64,000 nucleotides of DNA from contig CAZEFE010000007.1 in the NCBI GenBank assembly GCA_964511385.1, positions 153,991 through 217,990 of the forward strand. Direction: 5' to 3'. Position 1 is the first letter of the stretch, and each line of letters begins with the position of its first letter. Of the stretch, positions 42,084 to 50,750 are shown piece by piece. Made by a program: the position numbers and the translations under genes. The DNA comes from CAILHX01 sp964511385 (GTDB lineage: Bacteria > Pseudomonadota > Gammaproteobacteria > Burkholderiales > Methylophilaceae). The notes beneath the pieces were generated by a model. The model did no database searches and was not told the origin of the DNA. It saw nothing but the letters and a program-made list of their open reading frames with translations.

Positions 42084-44122
42084 CGCTGGGTTCGCTACAA
42101 GACCTCAAGGGCGTCACCAAGCCCGTCCTCGCCCGGCTGAACAAGCTGGGCATTGCCGCGCCTTTCGACCTGCTGCTGCACCTGCCGCTACGGTATGTTG
42201 ACGAAACCCGCATCACGCCCATCCGTGACCTGCGTTGGGGCGAACCGGCGCAGGTGGAAGGCGAAATCATCCACGCCGAAACCCAGTACCGGCCAAGAAA
42301 AGCGCTGATCTGTCAATTGCAGGACAGCAGCGATGTCCTGTACCTGCGCTTCCTCAACTTTTACCCCAGCCAGGTGGCACAGATGAAGGTGGGCACCCGA
42401 CTGCGGGTGTTCGGCGAGCCGCGTCAGGGTTTTTTCGGCATGGAGATGGTGCACCCGCAGTGCAAGAAAGTGGACGAGTATACCCCGCTGAAGCCGGCGC
42501 TCACCCCGGTCTACCCGACCACTGCCAGTCTGTCGCAAGCCACGTTGCGCGGCCTGGTAAGCCAGGTGCTGAACGAGGAGCTGCTGGCAGACACGTTGCC
42601 GGAAACCGTGCTGCAACGGCTGGATTTGCCGGATTTCGCCAGTTCCATCTGTCTGCTGCATCAGCCTCCGCCGGAAATCTCCCTGGCCGCGCTGGAAAAC
42701 CGCGAACACCCGGCCTGGCGTCGCCTGGCGTTTGACGAGTTGCTGGCGCAGCAGCTTTCCATGCGCCGCCACTATGCCCGCCGTCGCGACCAGAACGCCC
42801 CGGCGCTGGCGCCCCAGCACCAACTGACGCAGCAACTGCTGCAGACCCTGCCGTTTGTCCTGACCCGCGCCCAGCAGAAGGTGGTGGCGGAAATCAGCGC
42901 TGACTTGTCCCGCCCGCATCCCATGCAGCGCCTGCTGCAAGGCGATGTCGGCAGCGGCAAAACGGTGGTGGCCGCGCTGGCGGCGCTGCAAGCCATAGAG
43001 AACGGCTGGCAGGTGGCGCTGATGGCGCCGACCGAGATACTAGCCGAGCAGCACTACCAGAAGCTGGCGGCATGGCTGACCCCGCTCGGCATTCGCGTTG
43101 CGTGGCTGACCGGCAGCCAAAGCAAAAAGGAGCGCGAACCCGCCATTCAGGCCTGTCTGGATGGCAGCGCGCAACTGGCGGTGGGCACCCATGCCCTGTT
43201 TCAGGAGAAGGTGGAATTCGCCCGGCTGGGATTGTCCATCGTTGACGAACAGCACCGCTTTGGCGTCCACCAGCGCCTGGCGCTCAGGCAGAAAGGCCGC
43301 GAAACCCACCAGCTAATGATGAGCGCCACGCCGATCCCGCGCACCCTGTCCATGAGTTATTACGCCGACCTGGACGTGTCGGTGATCGACGAGCTGCCGC
43401 CCGGGCGCACCCCGGTCACCACCAAGCTGCTGGCCGACTCACGGCGCGAGGAAGTCATCGCCGGGGTGCGCGATGCCTGCCTGCAAGGGCAACAGGTGTA
43501 CTGGGTATGCCCGCTGATAGAAGAAAGCGAGGCGCTGGAGCTGCAAACCGCGCTGGATACCCATGCCACATTGTCCGCCGCCTTGCCGGAACTCAAGGTC
43601 GGGCTGGTGCACGGCAAACTGAAGCCCGCCGAAAAACAGGCGGTGATGCAGCAGTTTGCCGAAGGTAACATCCATTTGCTGGTGGCCACTACGGTGATCG
43701 AAGTGGGCGTGGATGTGCCCAACGCCAGCCTGATGGTGATCGAACACGCCGAGCGCTTCGGGCTGTCACAACTGCACCAGTTGCGCGGACGGGTCGGGCG
43801 GGGTGCTACCAAAAGCGCCTGCATCCTGCTGTACCAGAAGCCGTTGTCGGAAACCGCCAGGGCCCGGTTGAAAGTGATTTACGAAAACACCGACGGCTTT
43901 GAAATCGCCCGCGCCGACCTGCATTTGCGCGGGCCGGGAGAGTTCCTGGGCGTGCGCCAGAGCGGCGTACCGATGCTGAAAATTGCCGACCTGGAGCGCG
44001 ATGCCGAGTTACTGGAAGCCGCGCGCAAGCTTGCCGACCAGTTGCTCAAGGCGCAGCCGTCAGTCGCGGACGCGCACCTGCAGCGCTGGCTGGGGCATGC
44101 GGAGGAGTACGTTAAGGTTTAG
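42080..44122 (+). CDS. recG: ATP-dependent DNA helicase RecG (non-canonical start)
   Basis: About 680 aa. The conserved N-terminal wedge region (SLQDLKGVTKPVLARLNKLG, FDLLLHLPLRYVDETRI) reads in frame from just after the ridA stop. No ATG, GTG or TTG lies in frame before the GTG at 42254, deep in the wedge domain. CTG at 42080 or 42086, or ATT at 42068, are the candidate starts; 42080 is shown. Helicase motifs are complete: GDVGSGKT, APTEILAEQH, DEQHRFGVHQR, SATPIPRT and RGRVGRG. It remodels stalled replication forks. Confidence 0.88.
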   Translation: MTLGSLQDLKGVTKPVLARLNKLGIAAPFDLLLHLPLRYVDETRITPIRDLRWGEPAQVEGEIIHAETQYRPRKALICQLQDSSDVLYLRFLNFYPSQVAQMKVGTRLRVFGEPRQGFFGMEMVHPQCKKVDEYTPLKPALTPVYPTTASLSQATLRGLVSQVLNEELLADTLPETVLQRLDLPDFASSICLLHQPPPEISLAALENREHPAWRRLAFDELLAQQLSMRRHYARRRDQNAPALAPQHQLTQQLLQTLPFVLTRAQQKVVAEISADLSRPHPMQRLLQGDVGSGKTVVAALAALQAIENGWQVALMAPTEILAEQHYQKLAAWLTPLGIRVAWLTGSQSKKEREPAIQACLDGSAQLAVGTHALFQEKVEFARLGLSIVDEQHRFGVHQRLALRQKGRETHQLMMSATPIPRTLSMSYYADLDVSVIDELPPGRTPVTTKLLADSRREEVIAGVRDACLQGQQVYWVCPLIEESEALELQTALDTHATLSAALPELKVGLVHGKLKPAEKQAVMQQFAEGNIHLLVATTVIEVGVDVPNASLMVIEHAERFGLSQLHQLRGRVGRGATKSACILLYQKPLSETARARLKVIYENTDGFEIARADLHLRGPGEFLGVRQSGVPMLKIADLERDAELLEAARKLADQLLKAQPSVADAHLQRWLGHAEEYVKV

Positions 44123-44138
44123 TGCTTGTTAGCTGAGG

Positions 44139-44166
44139 CGCCCCCTCTCGACGCAGAGAGGGGGCG
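44139..44166. terminator. Stem-loop between convergent recG and prlC
   Basis: An 11-bp perfect stem (CGCCCCCTCTC / GAGAGGGGGCG) with a 6-nt loop. There is no T-run on either side, so it may work as a Rho-independent pause or 3'-end stabiliser rather than a classical terminator. Confidence 0.5.
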
Positions 44167-44181
44167 TGCCGCAAGCAATGG

Positions 44182-46212
44182 TTATGCGGTTTCCACCATG
44201 CCGTTATGCCGCAACAGTGCATCTATGGTGGGTTCGCGCCCCCGGAACGCCACAAACGATTCCAGTGCGCTGCGCGAGCCGCCTTGCGCCAGGATTTCGC
44301 TCCAGAAGCGTTTGCCGGTTTCGTCGGATAACACCCCGTTTTCTTCAAACAGGCTGTAGGCATCCGCCGACAACACCTCGGCCCATTTGTAGCTGTAATA
44401 ACCTGCCGCATAACCGCCGGCAAAGATGTGGGCGAAGTTGTTGGGGAAGCGGTTGTAGGCCGGCGGGCGCACCACGGCGACCTCGTCGCGCACCTGTTCC
44501 AGCAGCTGCAGCACGGTCAGGCTGCCATCAGCGTCGAATTCGCTATGCAGGCGCATATCGAACAGCGAAAACTCGATCTGGCGCACGGTCTGCATGCCGG
44601 CCTGGAAATTCTTGGCAGCGATCATCTTGTCGTACAGCGCGCGCGGTAACGGTTCACCTGTGTCCACATGCTGCGTCATGTGCTGCAACACGTCCCATTC
44701 CCAGCAGAAATTTTCCATGAACTGGCTGGGCAGCTCCACCGCGTCCCATTCCACGCCCTTGATGCCGGATACGCCATATTCCTCCACCTTGGTCAGCAGG
44801 TGGTGCAAGCCGTGGCCAAATTCGTGGAACAGGGTGATGACTTCGTCATGGGTGAACAGCGCCGGCTTGCCGCCGACCGGGGCGGAGAAGTTGCAGGTGA
44901 GGAAAGCCACCGGCGTTTCGATGCCGTGGGCCTTTCTGCGGCGAGTGATGGCTTCGTCCATCCAGGCGCCGCCGCGCTTTTTGTCGCGGGCGTACAAATC
45001 CAGATAGAACTGGCCGATAAGCTCGCCATCCTTGCCGACGATTTCGTAGAAGCTGGCGTCCGGGTGCCATACCGCGGCATGCGCGTTGCGTACCTCAACA
45101 CCGTACAGGCTGCTGATGACGCGGAACAGGCCTTGCAGCACGCGGCTTTCCGGGAAGTATTGTTTCACTTCCTGGTCGGAAAACGCATAACGCTCCTCGC
45201 GCAGCTTTTCGCTGACGTAGGCGACGTCCCAGGCTTGCAGCGAATCCAGCCCCAGCTTGGCGGCGTATTCCTTCAGTTCGGCCATGTCGCGCTCGGCAAA
45301 CGGTTTGGCGCGTTTGGCCAGGCTGCGCAGGAAATCCATGACTTCCTGCGGGCTTTGTGCCATTTTGCTGGCCAGCGAGAGCTCGGCATAGTTGGCGTAG
45401 CCCAGCAATGCGGCGGCTTCGGCACGCAGTTTAAGAATCTGGTTGATCAGGCTGGTGTTGTCCAGTTCTGGCTTGCCGAATTCGGAAGCGCGGGTGGCGT
45501 AGGCGTAATACAGCTTTTCGCGCAACGCGCGGTTGTCGGCGTATTGCAGCACCGGCATGTAGGACGGAATGTGCAAAGTGAATTTCCAGCCGGCCTTGCC
45601 ATCCTTTTGCGCGGCTTCGCGCGCGGCTTGCACGGCATCTTCCGGGATGCCGGCCAGTTCCGATTCATTTTCCACCAGCAGGGAAAACGCATCGGTGGCA
45701 TCCATCACGTTTTCCTCAAATTTGGAGGAAAGCTGGGACAGTTCTTCCTGGATCGCCTTGAAGCGGGCTTTTTTCGCCTCCGGCAATTCTGCGCCGCCCA
45801 GGCGGAAATCGCGCAACTCGTTCTCGACAATTTTTTTGCGCGCAGCACTCAGGCTGGCAAATTCCGGCTGCGCCTTGAGCTGCTTGTAGCGGGCATATAG
45901 CGCCTCGTTCTGCCCCAGGTCGGCATAAAACGCGGTGAGCGCGGTCAGGTTGCTGTTGTACGCCTCGCGCAGTTCCGGCGTGTTGACCACGGCGTTGGTA
46001 TGCGACACCTGGCTCCAGGCGCGCGACAGCCGTTCTTCGGCATCATCCAGCGGATGGATGAAGTTTTCCCAGGTCGGGGCTGTAGTATCGGCTTGCAGGC
46101 GCTCCACCAGCGCGCGCGACTCGGCGAGCAGTTGCTCAATGGCCGGGGTGATGTGCTCGGGCTTGATCTGGTCGAAATGCGGCAGGCCGCTGAAATAAAG
46201 CAGGGGGTTCAT
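44182..46212 (-). CDS. prlC: Oligopeptidase A (M3 metallopeptidase)
   Basis: A 676-aa protein of normal length. It has the zinc motif HEFGHGLHHLL (HEXXH), the upstream LTCNFSAPVGGKPALFTHDEV and the downstream third-ligand region SGIKGVEWDAVELPSQFMENFCWE. It degrades signal peptides and other short peptides in the cytosol. It is transcribed towards recG and starts 7 nt after the DUF4870 gene. Confidence 0.95.
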   Translation of the reverse strand: MNPLLYFSGLPHFDQIKPEHITPAIEQLLAESRALVERLQADTTAPTWENFIHPLDDAEERLSRAWSQVSHTNAVVNTPELREAYNSNLTALTAFYADLGQNEALYARYKQLKAQPEFASLSAARKKIVENELRDFRLGGAELPEAKKARFKAIQEELSQLSSKFEENVMDATDAFSLLVENESELAGIPEDAVQAAREAAQKDGKAGWKFTLHIPSYMPVLQYADNRALREKLYYAYATRASEFGKPELDNTSLINQILKLRAEAAALLGYANYAELSLASKMAQSPQEVMDFLRSLAKRAKPFAERDMAELKEYAAKLGLDSLQAWDVAYVSEKLREERYAFSDQEVKQYFPESRVLQGLFRVISSLYGVEVRNAHAAVWHPDASFYEIVGKDGELIGQFYLDLYARDKKRGGAWMDEAITRRRKAHGIETPVAFLTCNFSAPVGGKPALFTHDEVITLFHEFGHGLHHLLTKVEEYGVSGIKGVEWDAVELPSQFMENFCWEWDVLQHMTQHVDTGEPLPRALYDKMIAAKNFQAGMQTVRQIEFSLFDMRLHSEFDADGSLTVLQLLEQVRDEVAVVRPPAYNRFPNNFAHIFAGGYAAGYYSYKWAEVLSADAYSLFEENGVLSDETGKRFWSEILAQGGSRSALESFVAFRGREPTIDALLRHNGMVETA

Positions 46213-46219
46213 AAAGTTC

Positions 46220-46552
46220 CTAATTGATTAAGCGTAATGCGAGTGGGTATTGGTAATTTTCGCCCTTGCTGACGTTTATCGCCGCCATCAGGCACAGCAC
46301 CAGGTTGCCAACCCAGATGATGGGGAAAAACAGCAGCCCAACCAGTATCCAGGCCAGCACCCCGGCCACCATATAGGCGATGACAACGGTGATCTGGAAA
46401 TTGAGCGCCTCGCGCGCCTGGGTGCCGATGAAAGCGCTGTCATCCTTTTTCAGGAGCCAGACGATCAGTGCCGGGACAAAACTGAAAAAGATGCCGGCAA
46501 GGTGGGTGAGTATCGCAATGTTCTTTTCGTTGGCGGTAACGCTGGCGTTCAT
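46220..46552 (-). CDS. DUF4870 domain-containing membrane protein
   Basis: A 110-aa product from the ATG at 46552, supported by a GGGAG ribosome-binding site. Three hydrophobic segments and the DUF4870 pattern are visible: NIAILTHLAGIFFSFVPALI, REALNFQITVVIAYMV, and a C-terminal NVSKGENYQYPLALRLIN. It is an inner-membrane protein of unknown role. It is cotranscribed with prlC and divergent from prmC. Confidence 0.85.
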   Translation of the reverse strand: MNASVTANEKNIAILTHLAGIFFSFVPALIVWLLKKDDSAFIGTQAREALNFQITVVIAYMVAGVLAWILVGLLFFPIIWVGNLVLCLMAAINVSKGENYQYPLALRLIN

Positions 46553-46652
46553 AATATTCTCCCGGCAGGTTGCGTAAAAGGACACGGGGCGTGTCAGCCG
46601 CCAAGGGTAACGGTATCGCTGGCCCAGTGCAACGGCCGGCAACACTGGTAAC

Positions 46653-47516
46653 ATGCTGCCCATGTCAGTATCCATCCATCAACTGTTATCCGAGGCGCAA
46701 CGGGCGATTGCCTCGGCGCTGGCCTTGCCGCCCAGCGAAGCGCGCATCGAGGCGCAATTGCTGATGCGCAAAGCACTGGGGAATGTTACGCGCGCCCAGT
46801 TGCTGATGGTTGACCGCGAAACCCCTTCCCCGGTTCAGGCCGAGTTGTTCAATGCCCTGCTGCAACGGCGACTGGGGGGGGAGCCGGTGGCATACATCGA
46901 GGGTTGCCGTGAGTTTTACGGGCTGGAATTCGAGGTCACGCCGGACGTGCTGATTCCGCGCCCGGATACGGAAACCTTGGTCGAAGCTGCGCTGGAGCGC
47001 ATTGCGTTGCAGCAGCCTTGCCGCGTGCTTGATCTCGGTACCGGCAGCGGCGCTATTGCGATGGCGATTGCCCATTTGCGGCCTCATGCGCAGGTGACCG
47101 CGGTGGACGCGTCGCCAGCCGCGCTGGCGGTGGCGGGTGCAAATGCTGCGCACCTGACTTCCGGCAACGTGCGCCTGCTTTGTAGCGACTGGTTTGCTGC
47201 GGTTGAAGCGGAACGGTTTGACGTGATTGTCAGCAATCCACCCTACATCAATGCCGATGATCCGCACCTGCAACAGGGCGATCTGCGTTTCGAACCTCCG
47301 GGGGCGCTGGCTTCCGGTGCGGATGGGCTGGATGCGATCAGGAACATCGTTTCGGCGGCACCGCAGCACTTGGCGCCCGGTGGCTGGCTTCTATTGGAAC
47401 ATGGGTACGATCAAGCCGAGCGCGTCGGTGCGTTGCTGCGGGCGGCCGGATTCAAGCGCGTGGAATCGCGGCGCGATCTGGCCGGCATCCAGCGCGTGAC
47501 GCTGGGGTCAATGTAG
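46653..47516 (+). CDS. prmC: Peptide chain release factor N5-glutamine methyltransferase
   Basis: A 287-aa protein (278-284 if a nearby ATG is used; MSVSI at 46662 is a good alternative). It contains the catalytic NPPY (VSNPPYINADDPHL), the SAM-binding LDLGTGSGAIAMAIA and the typical PVAYIEGCREFYGLEF and PRPDTETLVEAAL. It methylates the GGQ glutamine of RF1/RF2. The usual partner prfA is not in the neighbourhood. Its 3' end overlaps the convergent unknown gene by 9 nt. Confidence 0.95.
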   Translation: MLPMSVSIHQLLSEAQRAIASALALPPSEARIEAQLLMRKALGNVTRAQLLMVDRETPSPVQAELFNALLQRRLGGEPVAYIEGCREFYGLEFEVTPDVLIPRPDTETLVEAALERIALQQPCRVLDLGTGSGAIAMAIAHLRPHAQVTAVDASPAALAVAGANAAHLTSGNVRLLCSDWFAAVEAERFDVIVSNPPYINADDPHLQQGDLRFEPPGALASGADGLDAIRNIVSAAPQHLAPGGWLLLEHGYDQAERVGALLRAAGFKRVESRRDLAGIQRVTLGSM

Positions 47517-48068
47517 CCGACGGCGCCCGATGCTGCCCGGCATCTGGGTAGAGGGCAGGTCTTCCGCAATATCATCAACGCTGAACGCAACCTTGCCTTC
47601 ACGCTTGAACAGATCATTGACCAGCGCCAGCACCTCGTTGGTGGCAGCCTCGCTGAACTGGCGGCGCAGCAGTCCGGAAACCTCGTCCAGCATGCGGCGG
47701 CGCTGGGCTTCATGTATGGCTTCGGGGCTGGGGCCGACAAAAACCAGCTGCGCTTCGTCGCGGCCATCCGGGTGGTAAATAATCACCTCCAGCGCCGTGG
47801 CTTGTTCCAGCAGGTGGCCGACGCCGCTCATGGCGCTTTCCAAGGCGGCAAAGAAATGCCCGCCGACTTCCAGCGTGCAGCAGATTTCCACGCCGAATTC
47901 GCGCTGGTGATACACCATGCCCGGCTGCTCTTCTTCCAGGCTCAGCACTTCGTTCAGGCTGTCTACGTCCAGGTATTCGAACAGCGGGCGGAAGGCGGTT
48001 TCGACCTGCTTGCGGGTGACGCCTTCGCATAGTTCCAGATAGCCGTGCAGGTGAATTTCGATACGCAT
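47508..48068 (-). CDS. Conserved protein of unknown function
   Basis: A 186-aa product from the ATG at 48068 (MRIEIHLHGYLELCEGVT). It has an acidic soluble sequence with no signal peptide or membrane segment. The N-terminal half alternates short strands and helices, with two adjacent Cys in VEICCTLEVGG; the C-terminal half is helical. The N-terminal pattern faintly resembles small betaproteobacterial DUF6806 proteins, but I am not confident of this. It is divergent from metX and convergent with prmC. Confidence 0.65.
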   Translation of the reverse strand: MRIEIHLHGYLELCEGVTRKQVETAFRPLFEYLDVDSLNEVLSLEEEQPGMVYHQREFGVEICCTLEVGGHFFAALESAMSGVGHLLEQATALEVIIYHPDGRDEAQLVFVGPSPEAIHEAQRRRMLDEVSGLLRRQFSEAATNEVLALVNDLFKREGKVAFSVDDIAEDLPSTQMPGSIGRRRLH

Positions 48069-48161
48069 GGGGTTTCCTTGAGAATCCAACACAGGAAATT
48101 GAAGTGGACGACTATTATAGCCGATTCAGCTACTTACCGTGACGACTTTGCGCTGGCTGCG

Positions 48162-48192
48162 TTGACCTAAGCCGCCGCGGATTCAGTATAAT
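48162..48192 (+). promoter_or_regulatory. metX promoter with no leader
   Basis: TTGACC (48162-48167), 19 nt, TATAAT (48187-48192), then CGCGGG and the metX ATG at 48199. A perfect -10 only 6 nt before the start codon predicts a leaderless mRNA. The -35 spacing is longer than optimal. Confidence 0.65.
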
Positions 48193-48198
48193 CGCGGG

Positions 48199-49338
48199 AT
48201 GTCTGATTTTTCTTCCGTCGGGATTGTTTCCCCAAAAACCGCGCATTTCAGCGAACCTCTGGCCTTGAAGTCGGGTGCCGTCCTGCCCGCTTACGACTTG
48301 GTGTATGAGACCTACGGCAGCCTGAATGCCGATCATTCGAATGCAATACTGATTTGCCACGCGCTGTCGGGCAACCACCATGTGGCCGGCAAATACAGCG
48401 AAAGCGACAAGTACCCCGGCTGGTGGGACAACATGATTGGTCCCGGCAAGCCGCTGGATACCAACTACTTTTTTGTTATCGGCGTGAACAACCTGGGCGG
48501 CTGCCATGGTTCCACCGGCCCCGCCAGCATCAACCCCGGGACGGGCCAGCCCTGGGGGGCGGATTTCCCGGTCGTTACCGTGGAAGACTGGGTGGCCGCA
48601 CAAGCGCGGCTGGCTGATCATCTCGGCATCAGCCGCTTTGCTGCCGTGGTGGGCGGTAGCCTGGGCGGCATGCAGGCCTTGCAATGGACATTGAGCTATC
48701 CGGAGCGGGTGCGCCATGCGCTGGTGATTGCGGCAGCCCCCAACCTGACGGCGCAGAACATTGCGTTTAATGAAGTTGCGCGTCAGGCCATCATCACCGA
48801 CCCCGAATTCCACGACGGAAACTTTTATGCGCACAACACCGTGCCGCACCGCGGGCTGCGCCTGGCGCGCATGCTGGGGCACATCACTTACCTGTCCGAT
48901 GATGCCATGGGCGAAAAGTTCGGCCGCAGGTTGCGCCACGGCGAAGTGAAATACGGCTTCGGCGTTGAGTTCGAGATGGAATCCTACCTGCGCTACCAGG
49001 GCGACAAGTTTGCGGGCGAGTTTGATGCCAATACTTACCTGCGCATGACGCGGGCACTGGACTATTTTGACCCCGCCGCCGCCTTTGGTGGCGACCTGAG
49101 CGCTGCCCTGAAAAACGTCACGGCGCAATTCCTGGTGGTGTCGTTCACCAGCGACTGGCGATTTTCACCTGCGAGGTCGCGCGAAATCGTCAAGGCGCTG
49201 CTGGATAGCAAGCGTACCGTGAGTTATGCCGAGTTGACTGCGGAGCACGGTCATGACGCATTCCTGATGCCCGACCCGCATTATCACGATATTGTGCGCG
49301 CCTACATGAGCCGCGTCGCCGAGGTAAGCCCAGCATGA
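48199..49338 (+). CDS. metX: Homoserine O-acyltransferase MetX
   Basis: A 379-aa alpha/beta-hydrolase-fold enzyme. It contains family motifs ICHALSGNHHVAG, NNLGGCHGSTGPASINP, the nucleophile serine in VVGGSLGGMQALQW and the C-terminal catalytic AEHGHDAFLMPD. It acylates homoserine in methionine synthesis. Whether acetyl- or succinyl-CoA is used cannot be settled by eye; many betaproteobacterial MetX proteins with a metW neighbour are succinyltransferases. It overlaps metW by 4 nt. Confidence 0.95.
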   Translation: MSDFSSVGIVSPKTAHFSEPLALKSGAVLPAYDLVYETYGSLNADHSNAILICHALSGNHHVAGKYSESDKYPGWWDNMIGPGKPLDTNYFFVIGVNNLGGCHGSTGPASINPGTGQPWGADFPVVTVEDWVAAQARLADHLGISRFAAVVGGSLGGMQALQWTLSYPERVRHALVIAAAPNLTAQNIAFNEVARQAIITDPEFHDGNFYAHNTVPHRGLRLARMLGHITYLSDDAMGEKFGRRLRHGEVKYGFGVEFEMESYLRYQGDKFAGEFDANTYLRMTRALDYFDPAAAFGGDLSAALKNVTAQFLVVSFTSDWRFSPARSREIVKALLDSKRTVSYAELTAEHGHDAFLMPDPHYHDIVRAYMSRVAEVSPA

Positions 49339-49967
49339 GCCTGACAGCAACCCCCAATTTTGCCCAGTTTGATGCCGAGCGCCGCGACTTCGCCATGATT
49401 GCGCGCTGGATCGCGCCCGGCGCGAAAGTGCTGGATTTGGGCTGTGGCGATGGCGCGCTGCTGGGTTATCTGCGCGACACCCTGAAAACGCGGGGTTATG
49501 GCATCGAAAAAGATGACGCCAATGTACTGGCCTGTATCAAGAATGGCATCAATGTCATCCAGATGGATCTGGAAGACGGCCTTTCCGGTTTTGAGCCGCA
49601 GTCGTTCGATGTCGTGATCCTGTCGCAGACGCTGCAGGCCATGCACCATACCGAGCGCATCGTGCAGGAGATGCTGCGCGTGGGCAAGGAGGCCATTGTC
49701 ACTTTTCCCAACTTCGGCTACTGGAGGCATCGTTTGCACATCGCCGCAGGCCGGATGCCGGTTTCCGAGGAATTGCCGTACCAGTGGTACGACACCCCCA
49801 ATGTGCACATGTGCACCATCGCCGATTTTGACGCTTTTTGCGCCAGCCATGCCATCCGCGTCAGCGAGCGCCAGGTGTTGACCGATGGCAAGCCGGTGCG
49901 GCTGCTTCCCAATTTCCTCGGCAGCCTGGCGATGTACCACATTGAAAGCGCCGGTTCCCCGACGTGA
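49335..49967 (+). CDS. metW: Methionine biosynthesis protein MetW
   Basis: A 210-aa methyltransferase-like protein with the SAM-binding motif LDLGCGDGALLGYLRD and the MetW pattern GYGIEKDDANVLACIKNGINVIQMDLEDGL, EAIVTFPNFGYWRHR and LPYQWYDTPNVHMCTI. It is required with MetX for efficient homoserine acylation in several proteobacteria. It is translationally coupled to metX through an ATGA overlap. Confidence 0.95.
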   Translation: MSLTATPNFAQFDAERRDFAMIARWIAPGAKVLDLGCGDGALLGYLRDTLKTRGYGIEKDDANVLACIKNGINVIQMDLEDGLSGFEPQSFDVVILSQTLQAMHHTERIVQEMLRVGKEAIVTFPNFGYWRHRLHIAAGRMPVSEELPYQWYDTPNVHMCTIADFDAFCASHAIRVSERQVLTDGKPVRLLPNFLGSLAMYHIESAGSPT

Positions 49968-49979
49968 TTGATTCGCTGA

Positions 49980-50750
49980 TTGAATAGCCTGTTACACCGC
50001 GGCATCGTCATTACCCGCCCCCGGCAGCAGGCGCAGGCGTTGGCGGACATGGTGCGCGCTGCGGGCGGTTGCCCGATACTGTTTCCCTTGCTCGAAATCA
50101 CCGGTCTTGATGATTACAGCGCCTTCGATTCAACCATGGACCGGATCGAGCAGTTTGACTGGGCGATCTTCATCAGCAGCAACGCCGTTGAACATGGCAT
50201 GTCGCGCCTGCTGGCGCGGCATCCCTTGCCTCCCCGGCTGAAATTCGCCGCCGTTGGCCCGGTGACAGCGGCTGAACTGGCAGCATTCGGCGTCGCGCAG
50301 ACGCTGACTCCGGAAGGTCGCTTCGACAGTGAAAGCCTGCTGGCGCTGCCGGAGTTTGCTCGGATGCAAGGCCAGCGCTGCCTGATTTTTCGCGGTCAGG
50401 GCGGACGTGACCTGCTGGCCAGCGAACTCGCGGCGCGCGGCGCGGAAGTCAGCTTTGCCGAATGTTACCGTCGCGTGAATCCCAGCCGTGACAGCAGTGA
50501 ACTCGACCAGTTGTGGCAGAATGGACGCCTGGATGCGATGGTGGTCACCAGCAGTGAAGCGCTGCGTAATTTGCTGGATTTGTTCGCGGCCAAACAAGCC
50601 GGGCAGAACTGGCTGCAAGCAATACCGATATTCGTGAATCACCCACGCATTGCCGAAGCCGCCACTGAACATGGATTGCAGGCAGTGACAGCGGAAGCGC
50701 CGGGAGATGCCGGCATGTTGGCAACATTGGTGAATTGGTTTGAAAAATGA
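49980..50750 (+). CDS. hemD: Uroporphyrinogen-III synthase
   Basis: A 256-aa product from a TTG at 49980. It starts RGIVITRPRQQAQALADMV and contains FDWAIFISSNAVEHG, FAAVGPVTAAELAAFG and DAMVVTSSEALRNLLDL, the alternating motifs of HemD. It closes hydroxymethylbilane to uroporphyrinogen III. It heads the hemD-hemX-hemY operon, with overlapping stops and starts, 12 nt after metW. Confidence 0.92.
   Translation: MNSLLHRGIVITRPRQQAQALADMVRAAGGCPILFPLLEITGLDDYSAFDSTMDRIEQFDWAIFISSNAVEHGMSRLLARHPLPPRLKFAAVGPVTAAELAAFGVAQTLTPEGRFDSESLLALPEFARMQGQRCLIFRGQGGRDLLASELAARGAEVSFAECYRRVNPSRDSSELDQLWQNGRLDAMVVTSSEALRNLLDLFAAKQAGQNWLQAIPIFVNHPRIAEAATEHGLQAVTAEAPGDAGMLATLVNWFEK

Noticed and set aside
44668..45900. 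410-aa open frame antisense to prlC
   Set aside because: Opposite a complete M3 peptidase with intact catalytic motifs; low-complexity Gln/Phe/Gly content typical of a shadow.
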